Source: Schoenoplectus triqueter (taxonomy: Eukaryota; Streptophyta; Magnoliopsida; Poales; Cyperaceae). Taken from it: a stretch of DNA of 64,000 bases. Within the stretch, counting starts at the first letter, position 1. Each line of letters opens with the position of its first letter. Positions 36,417 to 45,510 of the stretch are shown piece by piece. Below the pieces are notes generated by a model. It saw only the letters and a program-made list of their open reading frames with translations. It did no database searches and was not told where the DNA came from. The position numbers and the translations under genes are program-made. The stretch spans positions 186,001 to 250,000 of the forward strand of contig CAXKVV010000277.1 in the NCBI GenBank assembly GCA_964058805.1. The letters run 5' to 3'.

Positions 36417-36968
36417 ATTTACAAATTACAACGAATGTGAAGTGCAATCGAGATATAACTTAGTGGGTCCTACCGAAAAAGCCATTGGGCCCAAATCAGC
36501 AGATGGGCTGTTTAACATGACGAGACAATTCTGTAAGTTCTCTTGTTGATATGTTTGGCAAAAGCAAACGTTCATATTAATGTTACAATTGCAATTTGCG
36601 ATTTTTGCAGTTAGTCTAATATAATATAACACGAGATCCAACAGCTGTACTACAAAATTGCGGTGTAAATGAATAAATATTGTATTAGATAATTTTCTAG
36701 TTAATTAGTTAATTACTTGTTCCCCTCAAATTGTGTTCTTCGTCCATTATCAAATATCAATTGTGAGTAATTTTAGCATTCACAGTCGCCCCAATTTGAG
36801 CAAATGTGTTCACGACCCCTATTTTGTTTTCTAAAAGAGTTAAAAAAATATATAATTTTGTATTTTAAAAAAAAAACTGAAAATGTTGCTCCGACTTTGT
36901 GAAAGCATGTGTTTGAAAAAATACATAGATTCCTGCGGTTAGAGAGCTGAAAAAAAAATAAAAAATAA
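36417..36968. other. Spacer
   Basis: No gene or element recognised. Confidence 0.35.
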
Positions 36969-36976
36969 GTTTTAAG

Positions 36977-37727
36977 TAGGGATGTCACTGGATAAGGTAT
37001 TGATTGAGCATTATTCAGATAAAATTATTCTTATCCATACCATAGCTTTATCCATTAAAATTAGATTTATCCATATCATACCTTTACCCGTTAAAATAAA
37101 TATTTAACGAAACAATAACATATGCTAACAGATAATACTAATATATTACTTAGTTTATCATCATATATTTTTATATACAAACTCATTTTTTTATGCAAAT
37201 ATATCTTTATTTTCTTAATATAAAATTAAAATATAACTATACAATAAATTCTAAATTGAGTCATTAAAAAATAAAAAATAAAAAATGCAAACATCTCTGG
37301 TCAAACTTTTTAATGAGAAAATAAAATATATTAAAAATAAAAATAATATTTTGTCTAAAATAAATCTTATATTATCTCATTCAATCATTTTAATAAGTAC
37401 TCTACTAAATATTATTTAAATATTATAATTTTTAAAATGGTTAAATTTAGAGAAGATAAAAATTATAATTCATAATAATTAAGACATAAAATTCGAGATA
37501 ACTAACATAGAAAAAAATTATTACACGAGATAATTATTTAGAATAATTTATCCTATAGGGAAAATGAGTACGAAATGATCTTTACCCATATCATTATCTA
37601 TTTACTTAACGAAAAATTCTTATTTTTATCCATATCAAATAAGTTAATGAAAAAAAATCTGTATCTATATCCATCTTATCGAATATGATACGGATCGAAT
37701 AAATGGATAAAAGCACTGACACCCCTA
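36977..37727. mobile_element. Non-autonomous hAT element, 751 bp, perfect 8-bp duplication
   Basis: The tips TAGGGATGTCACTGGATAA and, inverted, TAGGGGTGTCAGTGCTTTTA delimit it. GTTTTAAG flanks it on both sides (36969-36976 and 37728-37735). Repeated TTATCCATAYC/GRTATGGATAA motifs near both ends are the likely transposase-binding sites. The interior is AT-rich without transposase remnants. Confidence 0.9.
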
Positions 37728-37990
37728 GTTTTAAGTGCCTAAACAAATTGATTGAACATATTAATTTAGCATGGATTTATTCCTAATGATTATGAAAGTA
37801 TATGTTCACATTTTATTTTCAAAGCATACAGTCAGTGATATGCGTTCAGTTTTGATTGTTTATTTCTTACATTTTTAATTACTAGGTTTGTCTGCTTCGG
37901 AAAAATACGTTATTGAATAAATAATATATAATAAATAATAATAAATAATATAAAGAATTGGATATTAGATTGTACCTCGTATATTATCTA

Positions 37991-38466
37991 TCTATACTTC
38001 TATACTATTATATAAAGCATCTAAGAATTGGAGGGTCCATTTTTTGTCATAGTAAATTTTTATTATACCCATTTTATCCCTCAATTAGACGGATAATATT
38101 TATTGTTGGTTGATCGAACGTATGTGATCGCGTCCATTGATCCCATCTTTCTCTCCATTTCTTTCCCTTATATACTATTATTTCCATAATTTTTGTTTTT
38201 TTATTTAGGAACCTTGTGCATATTTGCTAAGAAATTAATGGTGATAATATATGTTAGAATAATTTACTTTTCTTGCCATAAAAATCATGAATCATTAACT
38301 CATATTGTGCAAAAATCTCATCCAAGATTAAATATAGTCTTTATTATATGTTTTCTCTATAATTTGGTGAATTTATAATTTAATATTAGATAAACGTGAA
38401 TTTTTTTATCTTATAATATTTTAATATTTAAATAAAAAATTCTGGTGCAACACGCGGTATAGTATT
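37991..38466 (+). mobile_element. Helitron-like non-autonomous element
   Basis: TCTATACTTCTATACTATTA follows an A, and the body matches the reverse complement of 16840-17290 over about 430 bp. The right end, GGTGCAACACGCGGTATAGT, resembles the hairpin-and-tail region of plant Helitrons, but no perfect hairpin or CTRR is left. A 61-codon frame inside has no recognisable domain. Confidence 0.5.
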
Positions 38467-38678
38467 ACACTTAATCGTTTTAAATGAGTTGGGAAATAAT
38501 TATACTTTAGCTATTTGATCAAGGTGATTGAAGAGATTGAAACAATCAACTGTGAAAAGATCGATGTGACACAACTAGATGGCTTAGAAGCTTAATTCTT
38601 TTTATGTATCATAAAATTTTTAGTTGTCTATGTAAATAAGTTCAATCAAAATTAATTAGACATGCGTTTCTAAAAAGT

Positions 38679-40676
38679 TACTATCACAAAAAGAAAATTT
38701 AATAACTGTTTTATAAAGTATTTAGTAACGGTTAGTTATTAAAGAGGTGTAAGTAAAAATATTAAACAATCGTTACTGAAGGCTTGCCTTGGAATGGTTT
38801 TTTAAAAATCTTTAGCAACAATTATTACTTAATAATCATTATTGAATCCACTATTTAGTAACGATTTTCCCCCAAAAAAACTATTATTAAAGATGTTTTC
38901 TTATTATTTTTTTAATCTTTCCCCAAAATAATCTTTCATAATGTTTATTTTGATAAAACTATTACTAAATATATTTTTATTACATTTTTTTATCTTTAGT
39001 ATGATGTCCGATTGGATTTCATTTCTAGCCTACCCCAATTTATTTGGGATTAAAAGCTTTGCTGTTGTTGTATTTTTTATCTTTAGCAATAATTTTTTTT
39101 TACCAAAAAACTGATATTGAAAATATTTATAATTTTAATTTTTTAATCTTAATAAAGGTTTTATCAAGAAAATCATTACTAAAGATATTTATTTATTTTT
39201 AAAATTATAATTTTTAATTTTGATTATTTTCTTTTAGTAACCAAGAATATATAAATACAATATATGTATATATAATAAGATCAGATTTGTTCAATGAAAA
39301 TAAGATTTCTTCAACTATAAAAAAATATAAAACAAAAATCTAAGAAAAAAAATCCAAAAAAACCCAAAAATAATAAAAACCAGATATATTCAATAAATGA
39401 AAATTTATACATTTTCTAAAAAAAATAAAAAAAACAAAAAAATAAAATGAATAATAACAATTTCAAATGCATTGTTGAATCTTATTGATCTCATCACAAG
39501 CTTTTTATGGCTATATAGTATGCCTCAATCAATATTTTCTATCAAAAGCTGTTTGAAGGTGAGGTGCTTAAAATTTTCCACTTTTTTTTGCCTCTCTGCT
39601 TGGACAATTTTGAAAGTGAATGGAACAAGAAAGATATTAATCAAAAGGAAGAAGGTTATATTGTGGAAGGTCCGTTTAGAATATCGGATTGAGTAGAGAA
39701 TGAACGATAGATCGGATGATAGTTTAGAATTCATGGGTGAATCCACAGGTACAATTTTTCTATATTTTTATTGGTTGAGACCTTTAATAATATTTTTTAA
39801 GTAAAAATCATTATAAATATGAACTTCAATAACATTTTTTAAGTAAAAAAATCATTATGAAATATGACCATTAGTAACGGTTATTATTAAAAATCATTTC
39901 TAAATGGGTTCACTAATTCTTTTTCTTTTTCTTTTTGCCTGACAATGTCATTAATTTTAGTGATATTTTTTAGTAAAAACCGTTTGAAGGACGCTTTTTG
40001 TAATGATTATTATAAAAACCCAGTATTAAAAGATTTTAATATTTTTTTACTTACAATGTCAGAATCCATTAGTAAAGATTTTTTAACTAAAAACTATTTT
40101 TTTATATAACATTTAGAACATCAACATTGGTGACGATTGTCAAAAGAAAATTTTTATGTCACGTCATAAAATTGACAATCTATTTTAAGAGTGACATCCC
40201 TAAATAAAATAAAATTATCAAAATGACACAGCCATAATTAATTTTCCGCTTCTCCGCTGACGTGGTTTGTCAAATGGACTGACAAATTTAGACAATTATA
40301 TAGTTTTGTCTAGTCTCTACATCCCTGAAATTCAAATGATAATTATCAAATGAGATTTGACAATCAATTTGACAATGAAATACGGATGCTCTTAGTAATG
40401 ATTATTATAAAAAAAAAGCATTACTAAAAATATTTCACTAATTGAAAGGGTTGTAATATTTTTTCCTGACAATGTTAGAACCCTTTATTGAAAATCATTA
40501 CAAAAGTTTTCTTTAATTTTTTGGCTTTTCCTATCTGCTCTTTATTGACAGTTTTTCATTCATTACCGTTAAAGAAAACTTCAACAATATTTTAAAAATG
40601 TCACCATCTAATTTAAGTAATGATTTTCACCATAATCATTACTAAATGAGTGTTATTAAAACTCATTTTTGTAGTT
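38679..40676. mobile_element. Probable decayed CACTA-type element, about 2 kb
   Basis: The left end TACTATCACAAAAAG and the inverted right end AACTACAAAAATG both lead into TTAATAAC. Copies of AGTAACGRTT/AATCATTACT are spread over the outer several hundred bases in both orientations, as in CACTA subterminal regions. Both tips deviate from CACTA and no 3-bp duplication is certain. The interior (39460-39750) has short complementary frames of about 73 codons and no transposase motif. Confidence 0.5.
39001..39072 (+). mobile_element. 3' end of an Au-like SINE
   Basis: CCTACCCCAATTTATTTGGG then ATTAAAAGCTTTGCTGTTGTTGTA matches the 3' end typical of plant Au SINEs, which finish in (TTG)n. The RNA polymerase III promoter half is missing or unrecognisable. 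It lies nested in the CACTA-like element. Confidence 0.65.
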
Positions 40677-41963
40677 TTAAGATGGTGAAATCTCAAATTT
40701 CTCAAATCTATACTCCAAAAATAGTGTCAAGTTTACTGTTCTCTCTTATCCATGCCGCGTCATATTTGTTTAGAACCGTTTGATTCATTTTAGTTTCTCT
40801 AAACTCTATATCATCCAACGGTTGAAGATGCTTTCCCTGATAATTTATCATTTTCTTTGTGTCGATCTCTTCATTTCCTTCTACATTTTAAGAATTTAAT
40901 GCATCTGTACAGAGTGCATGTCATACGTACATTTATGAAAAAAAAAATATAAAAAGTGTTTGTAGTTCGGAATTTGAACCGTTTGTGTATTCGTGAAAGA
41001 AAGGTTTTCTGTCATTTCTTTAAGTTTGATCGACCATTTATACATTGAATTTCTTTTCATTGAGTGCGATCGACTGGATGACTTAATTTCTAGCTAGACA
41101 AATTTTACTTTTCCATTTTTTTATTGTTGTTATATATTGTATAATATAATGTATATTTATATAATGTTTCAACCTAATTTATATTATATTGCATTATATT
41201 ACTTATACTATATATATTATTTAATTTAATTGAAGGTCGCATATTTTACATGTATGGTCATGAAATTTTGTCACAAAACAAACCAACCCGTTGGTCCTAG
41301 AAACAGTGTTGGACGTATATAAGGAAATACATCATATATAGCGGAATAAGAAAGTTAATAAAAAATATTACGTAGACACATTATATTTGTATTCAAAGAG
41401 AAACAAATGGAAAGAGATAAGTTCATTTTTATTAATTATTCCAATTTCATTTTATATAATTCTTTCTTTTGGGGGCGGCACAGCTGTAGTTAAAAATATT
41501 ATTCTAACGCATTTGGATAACAGGATAGGAAAAATAAATTTCCACTTGTGAGGATCTAGATTGCGATGAGAAATTTACATGATTTAGGAACATGGCATGT
41601 GCATGGTGGCCACACGGCCAACACCCAATGTAGAATGGAGCTGTTATCTTGAAAAGAAGAACCCTAGTTGATAAATCATTATTTATTCCAGAGTTAGCTT
41701 TTAAAGCTAGGCAGCAAGCCGACAATTTTTTTTTTTTTTGAGGAAAAGCCCATAGACCGCGAGAAGTTTAGGTAGTTGCACTATTTTTTTTATTGATAGT
41801 TGCACGATTTAATTAATTTCAAAGGCACCTACTATTTTTATAATACATATAGTACTTGATAGTACAGGCGATGCACGGAGTGGCATATTATGTGCGCGCA
41901 TGTAAATTTAATTTCGCCTTTTGCTACGAACAAACCATGCGAGCTGTTTTAAGTTTCTCCCCA
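40677..41963. other. Intergenic spacer
   Basis: AT-rich; no gene or element ends found. Confidence 0.4.
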
Positions 41964-41972
41964 ATCACTAAA

Positions 41973-42359
41973 GAGAAGGGATCGGTTGACATTGGGTTAT
42001 TTTGACAATTTTGACAATAGATCTTTAAATAAATAGAAAAAAATCTTAAAAATAGAAAACAACTTATATATGTGTTTTTCTACTTTCAGATTGATGATCA
42101 TTTAAATTTTATACAATTTCATTATCGTTTGATGGTCCATCAAAGTCCATCAAATTTTTATGCAATTTATAACGGTTCCAATTTAACGGTCTTTGATGGA
42201 CTATCAAACGATAATGAAATTGAATAAAATTTGAATGACCATCAATCTAAATGTAGAGAAACACAACTATAATTTATTTTTTTAAGATTTTTATAATATT
42301 TATTTAGAAGTCCATTATCAAGGTTGTTAAAATAACCCATTATCAATGAATCCCCACTC
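41973..42359. mobile_element. Mutator-type MITE, 387 bp, perfect 9-bp duplication
   Basis: The tips GAGAAGGGATCGGTTGAC and, inverted, GAGTGGGGATTCATTGAT lead into the shared GGGTTATTTTRACAA. ATCACTAAA flanks both sides (41964-41972 and 42360-42368). The inner pair GATGGTCCATCAAAGTCC and TTTGATGGACTATCAAACG is well kept. This is the best reference copy of the family. Confidence 0.92.
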
Positions 42360-42368
42360 ATCACTAAA

Positions 42369-43381
42369 TAGGCTCGTACCAATGCTTATCCTTTTTCAGA
42401 CTTCTGCTATTTAAAACAAGTATTTTGGTAAATGTTGTGAGTTTACAATATATCAAAAAAAAAATTCCAAATTAATTATGTAGTGAACATTTAATTAACA
42501 CAAAATTACAGATATTACCACATATTTGTCGAGTTAAAAAAATATAATGTGGCTTATGTGTTAAATACTGTTCTAGATTGTTCGTTTAAATGAATGAATC
42601 CGTTGAAACTTTTTATCTTGACAACTTTCACAAGGCATTTCTAAATAATATGGAAATAAAATTGGAAAATAGAGTAAAAAAACCAACATGTCTTTCACAT
42701 AGATTGATTGTTTAACTGTCATTCTAAAATAATTCTATGCATGCTTTATAAATTTATGTCAAATATAATAAAATTGCAAATTTATGCATTAAAATGGTGA
42801 AATTTTAATTATAAATTATTTTTTACGGCTGATGAAGTTACCAAACTAGTTCATTGCCAGTAAATCTTCTCCCTAAATAAATATTATGTACTTGGTGTTC
42901 TTAATTTGGATATATCATAAAAAAGACCAATACAGATAAAATGATGTTTAAATTATATCTAATGTAGCAGTGAAATATGTATCAATCAAACATTTAATAT
43001 ACAAATCATTTTTCGTTTGCACAATAGACATCCACTGTGTTGCATCTAACAATAATTTAAATCTATTACTCAGATCATGATAGACTATATAGATTCTAAG
43101 CTAGATCCTTACACTAATTAGCTTTACAATAATTTCTAATTTTACACAGGGCGATTCACCACACGCCTCATTTAGAACATTTACAGTACGAACCTTCACA
43201 GTTTTGCCTCAAATCCAATCAAATAAAATTTCATATACGCAGATACGCTCATCTACTGCAATGAATCGCGCCTATATAGAACTCCAAATGAAATAAACAA
43301 ATTGCCCCTCGTCTTGAATGAATCAATTGTTGCTAACTAATAATTGGACACTCATAAATGTGAGTTTTATTCGCATTTCTC
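42369..43381. other. Spacer and 3' flank of the SAUR gene
   Basis: AT-rich. The last 300 bp before 43381 would contain the 3' untranslated region of the minus-strand SAUR. The conserved DST instability element of some SAUR transcripts was looked for and not seen. Confidence 0.4.
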
Positions 43382-43699
43382 TCACCTTAGAGATGAAATG
43401 ACAGAACAGAACACAACCTCCTCACAAGGTATGATCAAGCCCATGTCATAATCAAAATTGAATTCCTCCTCGGCTCGTCGGAGCAAAGACTGAAAAACAG
43501 GGTTAGAAAGGAAGGAAATCGGTAGGACATATCTTCTTCTATAGTCGCCTACATAGACGACAAAATGACCTTTCGGCACGTCAGAAGGAAATGTCTCATT
43601 GCAATCAATTCCTTGCTTTCGGCCCAAACTGGAGCAGCGTTTTAGTATCTGCTTGAGTCCGGCTGGCTGAGAGACCTTGCTTTGTCTTCCCATAACCAT
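43382..43699 (-). CDS. SAUR50-like small auxin-up RNA protein, 105 aa
   Basis: Intronless gene. The protein begins [11 protein letters not shown]; a second ATG two codons later is equally possible, and the paralogue at 61885 supports the longer form. [15 protein letters not shown] (residues 15-29) is the basic N-terminal helix of the SAUR50/SAUR10 group. The SAUR core follows: [13 protein letters not shown] (39-51), YVLPISFL (57-64), [15 protein letters not shown] (74-88) and IPCEE (90-94). The position that is usually Gly in 'EEEFGF' is Asn here, a visible departure. Products of this group are early auxin- or light-induced and bind PP2C.D phosphatases to release plasma-membrane H+-ATPase activity and cell expansion; this is family knowledge, not shown by the sequence. 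A TATA box and a G-box lie upstream. It is a close paralogue of the gene at 61885-62208 in the same orientation. Confidence 0.96.
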   Translation of the reverse strand: MVMGRQSKVSQPAGLKQILKRCSSLGRKQGIDCNETFPSDVPKGHFVVYVGDYRRRYVLPISFLSNPVFQSLLRRAEEEFNFDYDMGLIIPCEEVVFCSVISSLR

Positions 43700-43808
43700 T
43701 TCAATTGCTGAGTGTAATTAATTAGTGTGACAGATAAGTTTTAGAGAGAGATCAGGAGGGTTCTGATGGAGGTGGTGGGAAGTTGTAGAGGTTGTAACTT
43801 GTAAGGGG

Positions 43809-43816
43809 TTTATAAA
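43809..43816 (-). promoter_or_regulatory. TATA box of the SAUR50-like gene
   Basis: TTTATAAA (TATAAA on the minus strand) lies about 110 bp upstream of the ATG, a normal distance for a short-leader SAUR gene. Confidence 0.65.
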
Positions 43817-43846
43817 GGAAGTACAGAGAGATAGAAGAGAGCATGG

Positions 43847-43854
43847 CCACGTGG
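43847..43854 (-). promoter_or_regulatory. Perfect G-box CCACGTGG
   Basis: The palindrome CCACGTGG is about 35 bp upstream of the TATA box. Such sites bind bHLH factors (including PIFs) and bZIPs, which would link this SAUR to light or ABA signalling. Binding here is inferred. Confidence 0.6.
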
Positions 43855-44266
43855 GGTGGGGTAGAGCTCCGGAGGATGGAAGGACATAGAGGACGCTGGT
43901 GTGTGTGTGGGTGTGATTGTGAGTATTATTTGTGAAATTTTAAGTGTTAGTGGTGAATTTTGAAAGGAGAAAAAAATGATACAGGGGTTCAACTTTCCAT
44001 GGCCCTGTTCACTCTTAGGTGGACATAAGGGCCCCTTCTAATTATAAACTTATCTTTTCTAAAAATATAAATTTTAAATGTTCTAGTTGGATTTTCGTAG
44101 TCAAATATTGCAGTTGGATTTATATTTGTTAATTGTTGAATTGATATCAATTGACATTTGAAACTGGATTTTGCATGAAATTGAGTGGTGGAGACTTCAT
44201 CAGAAAGAAAATATATAAAAGGGACCACAATAACTGCACATCCCTTAAATGAGAACTCATAACATG
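43855..44266. promoter_or_regulatory. Distal upstream region of the SAUR50-like gene
   Basis: About 400 bp between the G-box and the hAT insertion. No TGTCTC auxin element was seen. The hAT element at 44275 therefore sits only about 570 bp upstream of the SAUR start codon. Confidence 0.4.
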
Positions 44267-44653
44267 GATGCGGTTAGGGCTGTCAACGCATCTCGTTTCG
44301 TCGTTTTGCCGTTCCGTTTCGTGATAAACGAAACGAAACAGTTAAAAAATTTCGTTGCGTTTCGTTAACGAAACAGTTAACGGTACTCTATTCCATTCCG
44401 TTTGTGGAACGAAACGGATAATGAAAGTTATCAATTCCGTTTCGTCAGTTTCGTTCGTTTCGTAAATAATTCTACACGGCTGCTATATATGAATTGCAGC
44501 CGCAAATTTTGATTACAACAAGCTAGGGTTATAGATATAATCGATGCGCGGCGCCTGTGAATTTTTATCGAATTTCGATCGTATCTCTCTCTCTCTCGTC
44601 TTGTCCGCCTGCGCGGCGCTCTCGTTTCTTTCGCTCCTCTCCTCTCTGAGAGA

Positions 44654-44669
44654 AAACCCTAACCCTAAA
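44654..44669 (+). promoter_or_regulatory. Telo-box in the hAT leader
   Basis: AAACCCTAACCCTAAA contains two overlapping plant telo-box motifs (AAACCCTAA). In host genes they sit near transcription start sites of translation-related genes and bind TRB/Pur-alpha-type factors. The neighbouring (CTCT)n run supports a promoter/leader. The 89-codon frame over it is not a conserved protein. Confidence 0.6.
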
Positions 44670-45036
44670 TCTCTTACCGCTGTCTCGCTCAGCCGATCTG
44701 GCGATTTCCTCTCTGATCTCAATCTCCTCTCTGCCACTGTCACACTTTTAACCACTCTCTCTTGTCTCGCTCACTCAGAACTTGTTAGTGGGTTTTTAAG
44801 TAAGAAGTGCTAGATGATGATCCATCGTGGCCATAAATCTTGTCCATGGTGTGCGCGTGCGCCTGTCGTCAGCGATCTGTCCCTATTTCCGGTGCAGCAG
44901 CCAAGGGCTAAGAGAAAGATGAAATATCACTAACCGAGAGACAGGTGACAGTGGTAGTTGATGCAGGCCTCGTCATCGCCTGCAAGTAGGCACCAGGTGA
45001 TGAAATCCTTATTTATATATTATTTTGTTCAAGTTC

Positions 45037-45510
45037 TGAGATTTATCTTACTGTCTTGCTTTTACTGACCGTTCTTATTGTTCTTACTGTCTTGCTCTTA
45101 CTATAAGAGAGAGAGAAGGAAAAAAAACTAAGAGAGAAGGCGAAATTTAAGGTTGGTCTTACTGTCTTGCTCTTACTGCCTTGCTCTTACGGTCTTACTG
45201 TCTTGCTCTTACTGACTCTTATTGTCTTGCTCTTACCGTCTTACTGTCTTTCTCTTACTGTCTTGCTCTTACTATCTTACTGTCTTGCTCTTATTGGCTC
45301 TTACTGTCTTGCTGTCTTGTCTTACTGTCTTGCTCTTACTGTCTTACTGTCTTGCTCTTACTGTCTTATTGTCTTACTGTCTTGCTCTTACTGTCTTGCT
45401 CTTACTGTCTTATTGTCTTACTGTCTTGCTCTTACTGTCTTGCAGATTTGAGAGAAATATTGCTGTTGTTGCCCTTACTGTCTTGCTCTTACTGTCTTTA
45501 TTGTGTGAAT
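45037..45510 (+). repeat. C/T-rich minisatellite (CTTACTGTCTTGCT)n in the hAT leader
   Basis: About 30 units built from CTTACTGTCTTGCT (14 bp) and the shorter CTTACTGTCT (10 bp). It is interrupted at 45103-45155 by a purine-rich piece and again near 45445 by ATTTGAGAGAAATATTGCTG. The array ends once in CTTGCAG (to 45444), a good splice acceptor. All three forward frames are open through it as Leu/Ser/Cys/Thr-rich readings, which are by-products of the repeat. Confidence 0.9.

Noticed and set aside
44513..44813. Complementary 80- and 89-codon ORFs in the hAT leader
   Set aside because: The region is CT-rich leader with a telo-box; neither frame matches a protein and neither joins the transposase frame.
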